Assembly: GCA_035634255.1 (NCBI GenBank)
Contig: DASQDI010000077.1
Span: 1-46,214, forward strand
DNA: 46,214 nucleotides
Reading direction: 5' to 3'
From: DATLMR01 sp035634255
GTDB lineage: Bacteria; Acidobacteriota; Blastocatellia; UBA7656
Position numbers and translations under genes: made by a program. Below, one piece after another: positions 8,390 to 17,003 of this stretch. Below the pieces are notes generated by a model. The model was not told the DNA's origin. It did no database searches and saw only the letters and a list, made by a program, of their open reading frames with translations. Position 1 is the first letter of the stretch; each line of letters opens with the position of its first letter.

Positions 8390-9367
8390 ATGACAGTGGA
8401 AGATTTCCAGAAGACTTTCGAGAAAGAGATCTCTTCAGCCCTCGCGCGTATCGTTCGCCGTTACAGTGTGACGGACGAGGAGATGTCTGCCGCGCTCTAC
8501 GCCTCCGCTAAAAAATGTCTGTCGGGCGAGCGCGACGAAGGGGGCGGCGACGGCGGCCTGACCTCGGGCGCTCGGAAGGAGGCCGCCGACCTGCTGGCGA
8601 CGATCAACTGCGAGGACCTCTGCCTGGCCGTCGCCTGCGCCAAGGGTGACGAAGCCGCGTGGGAGGACTTCTTCCGCGAGTACCGCAGCTACATGGTCAA
8701 CATGGCGCGCGGCATGACGCAGGACGCGGGGGCGGCGGAGCAGCTGGCCGACTCGACCTTCGCCGAGTTGTACGGGCTGCGCGAATCGAGCGGCGCGCGC
8801 GTGAGCAAGTTCTCTTTCTACTCCGGGCGCGGCTCCCTCCGCGGGTGGCTCCGCGCGGTGGTCTACCAGCTGTCGGCGGATTCGCACCGCCAGACGAGCC
8901 GCTTCGTTCAGACCGAAGAGCCGGAAGACATGGACAGGCTCGTTCGGGCGGACGCGCCCGCGCGCGTCCCTTCGGGCGAGATAGCTTTCATCCGCGACCG
9001 CTACCGCGCGGCCGTCTCCGACGCTTTGCGAGGCGCGATAGGCGACCTTGAGCCCCGCGAGCGGCTGCTGCTCGCTTACTATTATTATGACGAGCTGACC
9101 CTGCGCGAGATCGGGCGCATGTTCAAAGTTCACGAGGCGACCATAAGTCGCTGGCTCACGAAAGTGCAGAAGAAGATTCGAAAACTGGTTGAAAAGAAGC
9201 TCTCGCGCGATCATCACTTCAACAGGCGCGAAGTGAGCGAGGCTATAGAACTGGCGGCGGAGCAGATGGACATCAACGTGCGCGAATACCTGTTCGAGCC
9301 CGCATCGTCCGACCGCGAGCGTGACAGAAAGGCCGAAAGCGCCGGGGAAGCCATTGCGCCCAGGTGA
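8390..9367 (+). CDS. Sigma-70 family RNA polymerase sigma factor with N-terminal extension
   Basis: 325 residues. About 80 N-terminal residues have no recognised domain. They are followed by a region 2-like segment (ACAKGDEAAWEDFFREYRSY, then a GRGSLRGWLRAVVYQ core helix and a DSHR end) and a region 4 helix-turn-helix (ELTLREIGRMFKVHEATISR, then WLTKVQKKIRK). It lacks the full set of housekeeping sigma regions, so it is an alternative sigma factor with ECF-like architecture. A C-terminal tail of about 65 residues is charged. The start was taken at the ATG at 8390, 40 bases after a clear -10 box, though the ribosome-binding site is weak. The next gene downstream encodes a membrane zinc-finger protein of anti-sigma type, probably its regulator. 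Confidence 0.85.
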   Translation: MTVEDFQKTFEKEISSALARIVRRYSVTDEEMSAALYASAKKCLSGERDEGGGDGGLTSGARKEAADLLATINCEDLCLAVACAKGDEAAWEDFFREYRSYMVNMARGMTQDAGAAEQLADSTFAELYGLRESSGARVSKFSFYSGRGSLRGWLRAVVYQLSADSHRQTSRFVQTEEPEDMDRLVRADAPARVPSGEIAFIRDRYRAAVSDALRGAIGDLEPRERLLLAYYYYDELTLREIGRMFKVHEATISRWLTKVQKKIRKLVEKKLSRDHHFNRREVSEAIELAAEQMDINVREYLFEPASSDRERDRKAESAGEAIAPR

Positions 9368-9427
9368 TTAAAAAATGCGCAAGCGAACCGGCCCCCGCCG
9401 TTCATTTGGAGGAGAAGACCCTGAAGG

Positions 9428-10732
9428 ATGAAGATGTTCTCGAAAACAGAAGATGGGGAAATTGATTGTGTGCTCCGCGCCCACCTCGGGCGGCGGAGTG
9501 AACATGGCTCGCCCTGCCGGGAATTCGACCCTGACACCGCGAGCGCTTTTGTGGAGCACAGCCTGACGCCGGGCGAGCGGAGCCGCTACGAAAGTCATCT
9601 GGCCGCGTGCCATCCCTGCCGTTCCACAGTCATCGCGCTGACCCGCCTGTCGGAGGCCGACCCGGACTACTCTCTGGCAGGGGCCGCCCCCGCCCTCGCG
9701 CGCGGCAAGCGGGCCGGAGGGGTGGGCGCATGGCTCGTCGGCTGGTTCGCGCCTCCGGGCTTCCGGCAACTGGTCCCGGCCGCGGTCGCTTTTCTCGTCG
9801 TCGCCGTGAGCCTGCCTCTGATGCTCCTGCGCAAGGACTCCCCGACGGAGCAACCGCCCCCGCGCGCGGAAGCCGCGGCAGATCAGGGCCAAGCGGTTAA
9901 TGACCCCAGGAGGAGCGGGCCGGAGCTCGGCTTGTCCGCGAAGCTGGACGACCGTGCGGCGGCCGCCCGCGCCGAAACTCCCGGCCGTCCTGAATCAGAT
10001 GATTCGACGCGGCCCGAGGCCGCGCCCTCTCAGACTGCGCCCGACGAGGCGAAGAAGGAAGCGATCGGGGCGGCCGCGCCCGATCAACCCGCACCCTCCG
10101 CGCCGCCGACGGAGAGGGTCGATGCGACGATCATCGCGGCGGAGGCTTCGCGCAACGTGGCTGACGGAGTTCAGCTTCCCCCCGCGCCGAGCGAGCCCGC
10201 CCCGACGCCCGAAACCGAAGGGACGAAGCTCGCCCGGATCGATGAGACGAATTCTCTGCGCGTGCCGGGCGACAGCAAAGGCTCGGCCGAGATGATCGTC
10301 GTCAAGCCGGGCGTTTACAGCGGCAGACAGAGCAGCGGGAGGATCACGAACGGCACGATCACTCCCAGAGACGGCATCGCCCCGCCCTCTTCTTCGAGCA
10401 GCGACCAGATGCGCCGCAGGATAGCCAGCCCGAACCCCGAAGCGGAGTCCCGCTCGCGCAACTCGTCCGAGAGCCCGCGCCCGCGAGGCACGGCCGCCCG
10501 CAAGATCAACAATAAGACCTTCTGGCTCGTGAAGGGCGTGTGGACCGATAAGAACTACAACTCCGAAAGGGAGCAGGCGGAGATCACGGTCGTCAGAGAC
10601 AGCGACATCTACAACGATCTGATGGCGAAACACAGCGGCCTGAAGGCTTTCTTCACCGCGTTCCCCTCGGACGAGCGCGTGACCGTGGTTTATAAAGACA
10701 CTGTTTATAAGCTCGTCCCGCGCGCGAAATGA
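9428..10732 (+). CDS. Membrane protein with anti-sigma-type zinc finger and long periplasmic region
   Basis: 434 residues. An HxxxCxxC motif (His57, Cys61, Cys64) is the zf-HC2 signature of cytoplasmic anti-sigma domains. One membrane helix lies at about 114-135 (LVPAAVAFLVVAVSLPLMLL), followed by a long Pro/Ala/Glu-rich linker (about 136-350). The end is a compact domain with KTFWLVKGVWTDKNYN, which I recall from other exported acidobacterial proteins but cannot name. It begins 60 bp after the upstream sigma gene, so it is the likely partner that holds that sigma factor at the membrane. ATG at 9428 and at 9434 are both possible; GGAGGAG lies 13 bases before the first, AAGG six bases before the second. 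The anti-sigma role is inferred from motif and position. Confidence 0.75.
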   Translation: MKMFSKTEDGEIDCVLRAHLGRRSEHGSPCREFDPDTASAFVEHSLTPGERSRYESHLAACHPCRSTVIALTRLSEADPDYSLAGAAPALARGKRAGGVGAWLVGWFAPPGFRQLVPAAVAFLVVAVSLPLMLLRKDSPTEQPPPRAEAAADQGQAVNDPRRSGPELGLSAKLDDRAAAARAETPGRPESDDSTRPEAAPSQTAPDEAKKEAIGAAAPDQPAPSAPPTERVDATIIAAEASRNVADGVQLPPAPSEPAPTPETEGTKLARIDETNSLRVPGDSKGSAEMIVVKPGVYSGRQSSGRITNGTITPRDGIAPPSSSSSDQMRRRIASPNPEAESRSRNSSESPRPRGTAARKINNKTFWLVKGVWTDKNYNSEREQAEITVVRDSDIYNDLMAKHSGLKAFFTAFPSDERVTVVYKDTVYKLVPRAK

Positions 10733-10775
10733 ATGGGGCCGGCCGCACGTCTTGCAGGTGTGAAGTAGGACGGAT

Positions 10776-11045
10776 ATGAAGCACACGGCGGTCAGGGCTC
10801 TAATTCTTTCGGTAGCCCTGACCTTCTCACGCACGGAAGCAATCTGTCTCCCCGCATCTCTTCAGGCCGACGAGCCGCTCTTAATAAGGATACTCATCGA
10901 AGAAATCTCGACGACGGAGAAGGCGGAGAGAGTAGAAACCTTCCTGAAAATGGAGCTTGAAAGATCGGGGTTTGTAATCGTCGAAGATCGAGCGGGGGCC
11001 GACGCAACCCTGACGGGGAGCACCCGAGACCGCCCCGGCCTATGA
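10776..11045 (+). CDS. Small exported protein of unknown function
   Basis: 89 residues with a probable signal peptide (MKHTAVRALILSVALTFSRT). The mature part contains LLIRILIEEIS and ends with a GADATLTGS stretch. The pattern of predicted secretion followed by 'ILIEE...ADATLTG' is like the start of longer exported acidobacterial proteins with a short alpha/beta domain, so this could be a shortened member. AGGACGGAT precedes the ATG. The TGA stop overlaps the ATG of the next gene as ATGA (11042-11045), a common sign of translational coupling. That overlap is the main reason to regard it as real. Confidence 0.5.
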   Translation: MKHTAVRALILSVALTFSRTEAICLPASLQADEPLLIRILIEEISTTEKAERVETFLKMELERSGFVIVEDRAGADATLTGSTRDRPGL

Positions 11046-11506
11046 AGACACACCGATTCATCAAGCAATCAGAGATTGACGCGCCGCCCGAAGCCGTTTT
11101 CGCTTTTCACGAAAGGCCCGGAATCGTCGAAAAGCTGACTCCCCCGTGGGAGCGGATCGAGATGCTTGAGGCCGCCCCCGACCTGAAGCCGGGCACGCGG
11201 ACCGTCTTCAAAGTATTCCTGGGCCCCATACCCCGCCTCTGGGTCGCGGAGCACACCGAGTACATACCTGATCGGCTCTTCGCCGACGTTCAACGCGAAG
11301 GCCCTTTCGCGTACTGGTACCATCGCCACATCTTCGAGCCCACCGGCCGCGGCACGACCCTTATGAGAGACGACGTGGAGTACGCCCTGCCTCTGAGCCG
11401 CGTCTCCGACCTGATCGCGGGCCGCTTCGTCCGCGCGAAGCTCCAGCGCATGTTCGATTACCGGCACAGAGTCCTTGCCGAAAGGATGAAAGGGCAGGAC
11501 CGGTAA
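11042..11506 (+). CDS. SRPBCC (START-like) family protein
   Basis: 154 residues spanning one helix-grip domain: it opens with the typical strand and helix SEIDAPPEAVFAFHERPGIV, continues with LTPPWERIEM and a central WVAEHTEYIPDRLF strand pair, and ends with a long C-terminal helix (FVRAKLQRMFDYRHRVLAERM). Family members bind small hydrophobic ligands or act as cyclases; this subgroup is often annotated as cyclase/dehydrase-like, and its substrate cannot be read from sequence. The start overlaps the stop of the small exported gene before it. The product itself has no signal peptide and should be cytoplasmic. Confidence 0.8.
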   Translation: MKTHRFIKQSEIDAPPEAVFAFHERPGIVEKLTPPWERIEMLEAAPDLKPGTRTVFKVFLGPIPRLWVAEHTEYIPDRLFADVQREGPFAYWYHRHIFEPTGRGTTLMRDDVEYALPLSRVSDLIAGRFVRAKLQRMFDYRHRVLAERMKGQDR

Positions 11507-11578
11507 CGCCGTTCGTGATGATGACCGAAATGCTGATCGGGTCGACGGGATTTTATGGAGAGATTTTCAGATGATCCC

Positions 11579-11609
11579 TGAGAATGCGAGCGCCCTGCCC
11601 GCATTCTCA
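11579..11609. terminator. Hairpin between convergent genes, probable bidirectional terminator
   Basis: TGAGAATGCG (11579-11588) pairs perfectly with CGCATTCTCA (11600-11609) around an 11-base loop. It sits between the SRPBCC gene and the FHA gene, which converge. There is no strong T tract on either side, so termination is inferred from position. Confidence 0.5.
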
Positions 11610-11624
11610 AAGGCCGTTATCTTA

Positions 11625-11654
11625 CCGTCCTTTTACTGGCCGTCCTTTTACTGG
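11625..11654. repeat. Tandem 15-bp duplication over the FHA gene stop codon
   Basis: CCGTCCTTTTACTGG occurs twice, back to back (11625-11639 and 11640-11654), with no mismatch. The second copy contains the stop codon of the FHA gene (11648-11650) and its last codon. This looks like a recent slippage duplication with no effect on the protein. Confidence 0.8.
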
Positions 11655-12508
11655 ACCGTGAGCTCGTAACTGCATATGACTATCTTATCGCCGGGCTTGA
11701 TGGCGGCGCTTTCGTTGGCGGGTATCTCTCTGCCGCCGTCGAGGAGGATGGGGTTGGCCCCCTGGCACAGGAGCGTGAATTCCCCATCGCGCCGGGTTAG
11801 GGTCGCGTGCGTCCTGCTCACTTCGAGGTCGCCTTCCAGCCGGAGGTCGACTTTGACCTGGCTCGACCCGCGCCCTATCGTGATCTCGTCTTTGTAGAAG
11901 GGCCGCACGTCGGGCGGGGCGGTGTCCCCTCCGGGAACGTCGCGGCGGACGAGTATGGAGAAGGTCGGCTCCATCGGCTTGCGCGGGCGGACGATGGTGG
12001 CTTCGTCCTCGCGCTCTTCGGCTATGGTGGCGAGGCCCTGCTCCGAGGCGCTGGCGGGAGGGGCCTCGGCGCGCTTGCGCGGCTTGACCATGGTCTTCTG
12101 CGTCTCGGAGTCCCACACGTGCTGGACGCGGAACCGGCCCTTCTCCAGCCCCGGGTCGACGCGCAGCTCGACCGTGAGGGTGCGGGTCTGAAATTCGTTG
12201 TCGCCCGCGAGCTCTTTCGCGCGCTCGGACAATATGTGATAGAGGCCGCGTTCGAGCCCCTCGCGCTTCTCGCCCTGCCACTCGGAGTCATCCTCGGGGT
12301 TGAGGAAGACTATGTACTCGCGCGGTATGTAGGTCGGGCCTCCGGGAGGGGTGAACATCTCGCGCTGCATGCTCTGCTCTATCTCGCGCGCGATTGCCAC
12401 CAGAAAATCGTCCCACCGCGAGCGGGCGCGCGGCTGACCCTGCTCGTCCAGATCCTCTTCGCCGTCGATCCACTTTCTGAGGCTTTCGAACCAGTCCTGC
12501 AAACCCAT
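11648..12508 (-). CDS. FHA domain protein with FhaA-type (DUF3662) N-terminal domain
   Basis: 286 residues. The N-terminal part, about 1-145, resembles the DUF3662/FhaA domain (DDFLVAIAREIEQSMQREMF, then YIPREYIVFLNPED). A linker contains two basic Thr-bearing repeats (KTMVKPRKR and ATIVRPRKP), each possibly a kinase target. Residues about 200-283 form an FHA domain with ITIGRGSS, VSRTHATL and a final YELTV strand; the Gly-Arg and Ser-x-x-His phosphothreonine-binding residues are present. Such proteins read out Ser/Thr kinase activity. GGAGGAAGAG precedes the ATG. It is the last gene of a minus-strand operon after a PP2C phosphatase and a kinase, 39 bp behind the kinase stop, and is a probable substrate and reader of that kinase. 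Confidence 0.9.
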   Translation of the reverse strand: MGLQDWFESLRKWIDGEEDLDEQGQPRARSRWDDFLVAIAREIEQSMQREMFTPPGGPTYIPREYIVFLNPEDDSEWQGEKREGLERGLYHILSERAKELAGDNEFQTRTLTVELRVDPGLEKGRFRVQHVWDSETQKTMVKPRKRAEAPPASASEQGLATIAEEREDEATIVRPRKPMEPTFSILVRRDVPGGDTAPPDVRPFYKDEITIGRGSSQVKVDLRLEGDLEVSRTHATLTRRDGEFTLLCQGANPILLDGGREIPANESAAIKPGDKIVICSYELTVQ

Positions 12509-12547
12509 TCTCTTCCTCCCGTCTCTTCGCGGAATAGTTCAGACCGA

Positions 12548-14254
12548 TCAGTCGCGTCTGACGTAACGCTTGTCCATCCAGCCTTCCTCCGGGGCGTTCT
12601 CCGGCACGGAGCCTTTCCACTCCAGGATCCTCACTTTAATCCAGTTGTCGCGCGAGTCAATCACGCGCACGCGCGTGCCCTGAGGCATCTCCGCCAGCAC
12701 GTTCGCGCCGAAGGCCGGCTCGCCGCGCAGGTTGACGTTGGCGCGCCCGAAGACGACGCCCTCCCTGCTCTGGAAAATAGTCGGCAGCCCCGGTATGGGA
12801 GGCGACCACGGCTCCCTCTCGGCATAGTAATGATAGATCGATGTCGCGACGCCCATCAGGGCGACTATCATAAACAATACGAAGACGCGGCGCAGCCATT
12901 CCGACGTGATGATGGCGCGGAGGTCGTCGAACAGACTCTTCTCCGGGCCGTCGAGAGCCTGCCTTTGTTTAGTCGCGAACGCGCCCGGCTTATCGGCCAG
13001 AGTCTCGCGCCCCCCCACCGCGACCGCCGCGGTCGCGCCTTTCTGAAACGCCCGGTCGCCCTTGCGGGCGTCCTGCATCTGCGGGGCGTTTCGCGGGGCT
13101 TCGCCCGCGGGCGTGTGCTCGAGCGCGGGCCGGCCGCTCCCGTTCTCATGGCCTGAAAGGCCCTGCGCTTTATGGGCGCTCGCTCCGGGCGGACCGGCGG
13201 CCGACTCCTCTTCGACCGCGACGGGCCGCGCGGGCAGGTCTACGACTATGCGCGCTTTTTGAAGGCGTCCGGCTTCGTAAGGCCGGGCCGAGAGCCCTTG
13301 AAAATCGGGCCGCGCCGCCGCTTTATCAGAGCTGCCGACGCCGCTCGCCCCGCTCAGTCGCGAGCGCACGACGGTCGCCTCGGAGTCGGCCGCCTGCTTC
13401 GTGCCCACGCGCGCGAAGTCTTTCCAGAACTCGTGGACCGACTGGTAGCGGTCCTTGACGAGCGTCTGGGTGGCTTTGCGCAGGACCGAGAGCAGGTCGT
13501 CGGCCCACGGCTCTTTCGCGAGCTCTTCGGGGAGCTCGGATATCGGCTGCCGCGAAAAGCGCCGGGGGGCGCGGCTCGTCATCATCGTGTAGATGGACTT
13601 CGCGAGCGAATAGATGTCGGCCGAAGGCGTGAGCTTCTGGTCGAGCGCGCCCGACGGGCTGTCCGGGTGGTGCTCCGGCGGGGCGTAAACGTCCGTGCCC
13701 ACGCGCGTGATCTCGATGGAGTCGTCGTGCGACATCTTCGCGACCCCGAAGTCGGCGATCTTTACTATCCGGTGGTCCTCGGAGAGGAGGAGGTTATTCG
13801 GCTTGATGTCGCGGTGGATGACGCGCTGGCTGTGCGCGAAGGCGAGCGCCTCGGCGACCTGCTGGAAGTACACGAGAGTCCTTTGTAGGTCGAGGGGCCG
13901 CTTGCGGCAGAGCGAGAGCATGTCCCCGCCCGCCATGTATTCGAGCACGAGGTAATGGAAGGGCGTGCCCTGAAGGTCGGCGGCGGTCCCGTGGCCGAGC
14001 CTGCGGATTATGTTCGGGTGGCGGACCTTATCGAGCGCGAGCGCCTCGTTCTGGAAATTCTCAAGGAGGGTCTGCTCAAGCTCGGGATCGAGCGTGCCCT
14101 GGAGGGTCATGTTGAGCGCCTTGATGATCACGGGCTCGCCGTTGCGCGCGCGGTCGTAGGCGAGAAAGATTTCGGCATAGCTGCCGCGCCCGAGGCACCG
14201 GTCCGCCTCGTAACGATCATCGATTATGCTGTTCTCTAATCTCAGCTCCGGCAC
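12548..14254 (-). CDS. Membrane Ser/Thr protein kinase with extracytoplasmic SH3-like domain
   Basis: 568 residues. Residues about 14-290 are a Hanks-type kinase: glycine-rich loop LGRGSYAEI, VAIK-type lysine in PVIIKALN, catalytic loop HRDIKPNN, DFGVAK, and an activation segment with VGTDVYAPPEH. A Pro/Ala-rich cytoplasmic linker of about 170 residues follows. One membrane helix (VFVLFMIVALMGVATSIYHYY) precedes a C-terminal SH3-like domain (VFGRANVNLRGEPAFGANVL, then MPQGTRVRVIDSRDNWIKV), which should be outside the cytoplasmic membrane and could sense cell-wall material. All catalytic residues look intact. It lies 34 bp after a PP2C phosphatase gene and just before an FHA gene, the usual make-up of a reversible phosphorylation module. 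Confidence 0.93.
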   Translation of the reverse strand: MPELRLENSIIDDRYEADRCLGRGSYAEIFLAYDRARNGEPVIIKALNMTLQGTLDPELEQTLLENFQNEALALDKVRHPNIIRRLGHGTAADLQGTPFHYLVLEYMAGGDMLSLCRKRPLDLQRTLVYFQQVAEALAFAHSQRVIHRDIKPNNLLLSEDHRIVKIADFGVAKMSHDDSIEITRVGTDVYAPPEHHPDSPSGALDQKLTPSADIYSLAKSIYTMMTSRAPRRFSRQPISELPEELAKEPWADDLLSVLRKATQTLVKDRYQSVHEFWKDFARVGTKQAADSEATVVRSRLSGASGVGSSDKAAARPDFQGLSARPYEAGRLQKARIVVDLPARPVAVEEESAAGPPGASAHKAQGLSGHENGSGRPALEHTPAGEAPRNAPQMQDARKGDRAFQKGATAAVAVGGRETLADKPGAFATKQRQALDGPEKSLFDDLRAIITSEWLRRVFVLFMIVALMGVATSIYHYYAEREPWSPPIPGLPTIFQSREGVVFGRANVNLRGEPAFGANVLAEMPQGTRVRVIDSRDNWIKVRILEWKGSVPENAPEEGWMDKRYVRRD

Positions 14255-14288
14255 TTGCGCTCAATCCCCCGCCGGGTCTCCCGCCCCT

Positions 14289-15716
14289 TCACTGCTGGAG
14301 GGCCCCCGGCTCTTTCCTTCGCTCTTCCCCATACCGTTGAAGCATCTGGACCGCCTTCGCCCTCTCCCCCGCCGCTTCGTAAGCGGCCGCCGCCTGAGCG
14401 TACGCATCGGACATCGTGGGCTTCAGCTTTGCGGCCTGCTCGAACCTTTGGGCCGCGCCCGCATACTCGCGCTGCCCTAGCTGTACGCGCCCGAGCCAGT
14501 AATTCGCTTCGGCGTTCTGCGGGTCGCGCTCCACGACCGCGTTGAGCTGTAATCTCGCGCCCGCATAATCCCCCCTCATAAAAGCCTCGCGGCCCGCGTC
14601 GAGCGTCCGGGAGAGTTCGCCCGAAGGGGCCGCTTCAGACGCTCGGTTTTCCAAAAAATCTGACGCGCGCAGGCCCGCGTAAAATGCCCCCGAAACGAGC
14701 AGCAGCACCAGCAACACGTACATTATTATCCGCGTAACCGGGCGGCCTTCCCCGGAAGCGGGCGGGGCGGAATACCCGCGGCCCCGGTCCGATTCCCACT
14801 CTCCCCTACGTTTCTGCTCACCCCAGGTTTCATTTGAGCCCCCGCGCCCGCCGAAGTCCACCTGAATCCGGCCCGCGCGCTCGCGCGACCGGGCGGGGCC
14901 CGAAAACCGGGCCGCCGCGCCCGCGCTCATCGACTCTTCCCCCCTCTGCTTGAGCCCGTCCGCCTCGACGGAGACCTCCTGCCCGCGTCGGGCGCGGCCC
15001 GCCTGCACGATCACGGCGGTCAGGTTGTCGTCCGCGCCATCGGCGTGGACGAGCCGCTTGAGCTCGTCGGCGGCGGCCTGGGGGTCTTCGAACTCAGACA
15101 GCACGCGGGCTATCCTCTCGTCGGACAGGTGCCTGTATATCCCGTCGCTACAAATCAGGAACCGCGCGCCGTCGCGAACCCTTATCGTTTTCACCTCCAC
15201 GTCGACCCCGGCCTCGACCCCGAGCGCGCGATTGATCACATTGCGGCCCGCCTGCTGGCCCGCCTGTTCGCGGCTTATCAACCCGGCCCTCAAATCGTCG
15301 TCCAGGTCGGTGTGGTCTATCGTCTCGCGGTGCAGCCGCCCGTCTTCGAGCCTGTAGACCCGGCTGTCGCCCACGTGCGCGATGGTCGCGCGGTCGTTAT
15401 CGATGTGGACCAGGGCGACGGTGGTGGCCATGGTCTTATAGGCCGGGTCGCTTTCGGCCATCTCGAACACGTCGCGGTTGGCGAACTGAATGGCGCGGCG
15501 CACGAGCTCGGCGGAGGAGGCCGCGGAAGTATTCGCCAGCGCTTCTTCTATGGTCTCGGCGGCGGTCTGGCTCGCGACCTCCCCGGCCTTCTGCCCGCCC
15601 ACCCCGTCGAAGACCGCGAACAGCCCGCGCTCCGGAAGGGCCAGGTACCGATCCTGATTGACGGGCCGCCTTGGGTTCAGGCCCCGGTCACATATGAAAC
15701 CGACTTTAAGCTCCAT
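14289..15716 (-). CDS. PP2C-type protein phosphatase with membrane helix and TPR domain
   Basis: 475 residues. Residues 1 to about 245 are a PP2C/PPM phosphatase: NQDRYLA, FAVFDGVGGQKAGE, VALVHIDNDRATIAHVGDSR, ICSDGIY and DDNLTAVIV carry the metal-binding aspartates. A Ser/Gly/Arg-rich linker leads to one membrane helix (IIMYVLLVLLLVSGAFYAGL). The last 110 residues contain TPR-like helices (GDYAGARLQLNAVVERDPQN, then YWLGRVQLGQREYAGAAQRF) that should face the periplasm. It would oppose the kinase encoded next and probably acts on that kinase and the FHA protein. It heads the three-gene minus-strand operon. The TPR extension is less usual than the phosphatase core. Confidence 0.93.
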   Translation of the reverse strand: MELKVGFICDRGLNPRRPVNQDRYLALPERGLFAVFDGVGGQKAGEVASQTAAETIEEALANTSAASSAELVRRAIQFANRDVFEMAESDPAYKTMATTVALVHIDNDRATIAHVGDSRVYRLEDGRLHRETIDHTDLDDDLRAGLISREQAGQQAGRNVINRALGVEAGVDVEVKTIRVRDGARFLICSDGIYRHLSDERIARVLSEFEDPQAAADELKRLVHADGADDNLTAVIVQAGRARRGQEVSVEADGLKQRGEESMSAGAAARFSGPARSRERAGRIQVDFGGRGGSNETWGEQKRRGEWESDRGRGYSAPPASGEGRPVTRIIMYVLLVLLLVSGAFYAGLRASDFLENRASEAAPSGELSRTLDAGREAFMRGDYAGARLQLNAVVERDPQNAEANYWLGRVQLGQREYAGAAQRFEQAAKLKPTMSDAYAQAAAAYEAAGERAKAVQMLQRYGEERRKEPGALQQ

Positions 15717-15820
15717 AACTCTCTACCTGATACGACATCGCCCCGATTATTCTAGCACTAAATTGTTAGAGATTGTCAGTGGGAGGCCGCGCGCGAACCC
15801 GGCGGCGGCCCCGGTTTCAA

Positions 15821-15850
15821 TTGACACCGGCCGAGCCTCCTGTCTAGCCT
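15821..15850 (+). promoter_or_regulatory. Candidate promoter for queG
   Basis: A perfect TTGACA (15821-15826) is followed after 18 bases by TAGCCT (15845-15850), a weak -10 box. The TTG start of queG is at 15879. Confidence 0.4.
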
Positions 15851-15878
15851 TCTTGAGATAGATTCAGGGAGAGATACA

Positions 15879-17003
15879 TTGAGCAGTCTCGCGACACGGA
15901 TAAAAGAGGCGGCGAGGGGGATGGGGTTCGAGGTCGCGGGGGTCACTTCGGTCGGGCCCCTCGCGCGCGACGACGCGGCCTTCCGCGAGTGGTGCGAAGC
16001 GGGGTTCGCCGCCGGCATGGAGTACATGACCCGCCGCCCAGAGTTGCATGCGCACCCCGATAGGCTCGTGCCTTCGGCGCTTTCGCTCGTAACGCTCGCG
16101 ATAAATTACTACGCGGACGCCCCGCGGTTCGAGCACGAGCGGAGGTACGGGCGCGTGGCCCGCTACGCCTGGGGCCGGGACTACCATGACGTGGTCAGGC
16201 CGCGGCTGCTGGAGCTGGTCTCGCGCATCGAGTCGCTCGCGGGCCGAGAGGTTCACGCGCGCTGCTTCGTCGACGCGGTCCCTCTGCTCGAACGCGCGGC
16301 GGCGGCGCGCGCGGGCCTCGGCTTCTTCGGCAAGAACACGAACCTGCTCCGCCCCCAAAGCGGCTCGTGGTTCTTCCTGTCTGAGATTCTGCTGGACCTC
16401 GACCTGCCCGCCGACGATCACGAGATCAGGGTAAGCTGCGGCAGTTGCCGCCGCTGCCTCGACGCCTGCCCCACCGAAGCCTTCGCCGGCCCTTACCGGC
16501 TCGATTCGCGGCGATGCATCTCCTACCTCACGATTGAAAATAAAGGCGCGATCCCGCGCGAGCTCCGTGCCGGGCTGGGCGAGTGGCTCTTCGGCTGCGA
16601 CGTGTGCCAGGATGTGTGCCCTTTCAATCGCTTCTCTTCCGATAGCTCATGGCGGGAGCTCTCCCCTGAAGCAGGTGCCGGCCCCAGATTAGACTTAGTC
16701 GGGCTGCTCTCGGTCTCGACCGACGAAGAGTTTCGAGCGAGGTTCAAAGGCACTCCGCTCACGCGCCCGAAGCGAAGGGGCTTGCTTAGAAATGCCGCCG
16801 TGGTCGCGCACAATGTCGATTGCACCGCCGCCGTGCCCGCATTGATCGAGCGCATCGAGCATGACCCAGAGCCATTGATCCGCTCGCACGCGCTCTGGGC
16901 CATTGCTCATCTCGATCCGAAGAGAGCCGCGCCGTTGATCGAGCGATCACTCAACGATCCTGACCCACAGGTCCGCGAAGAGGCCCGCTTGCAAAAACTA
17001 TAG
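15879..17003 (+). CDS. queG: Epoxyqueuosine reductase QueG
   Basis: 374 residues. It catalyses the last step of queuosine synthesis in tRNA, reducing epoxyqueuosine with cobalamin. The conserved catalytic segment VDAVPLLERA (Asp132) and FGKNTNLL are present. Two 4Fe-4S clusters are clear: CGSCRRCLDACP (Cys187, 190, 193, 197) and Cys213 with CDVCQDVCPFN (Cys240, 243, 247). The C-terminal 80 residues are HEAT-like repeats (IRSHALWAIAHLDP, then PQVREEARLQKL), as in many QueG proteins. The start is TTG at 15879, with AGGGAGAG five bases upstream. It stands alone, divergent from the phosphatase operon, and marks the left edge of the AT-richer accessory region. Confidence 0.95.
   Translation: MSSLATRIKEAARGMGFEVAGVTSVGPLARDDAAFREWCEAGFAAGMEYMTRRPELHAHPDRLVPSALSLVTLAINYYADAPRFEHERRYGRVARYAWGRDYHDVVRPRLLELVSRIESLAGREVHARCFVDAVPLLERAAAARAGLGFFGKNTNLLRPQSGSWFFLSEILLDLDLPADDHEIRVSCGSCRRCLDACPTEAFAGPYRLDSRRCISYLTIENKGAIPRELRAGLGEWLFGCDVCQDVCPFNRFSSDSSWRELSPEAGAGPRLDLVGLLSVSTDEEFRARFKGTPLTRPKRRGLLRNAAVVAHNVDCTAAVPALIERIEHDPEPLIRSHALWAIAHLDPKRAAPLIERSLNDPDPQVREEARLQKL

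Noticed and set aside
11807..13156. 449-codon plus-strand open frame across the FHA and kinase genes
   Set aside because: Spans two real genes on the other strand and lacks any domain or ribosome-binding site.
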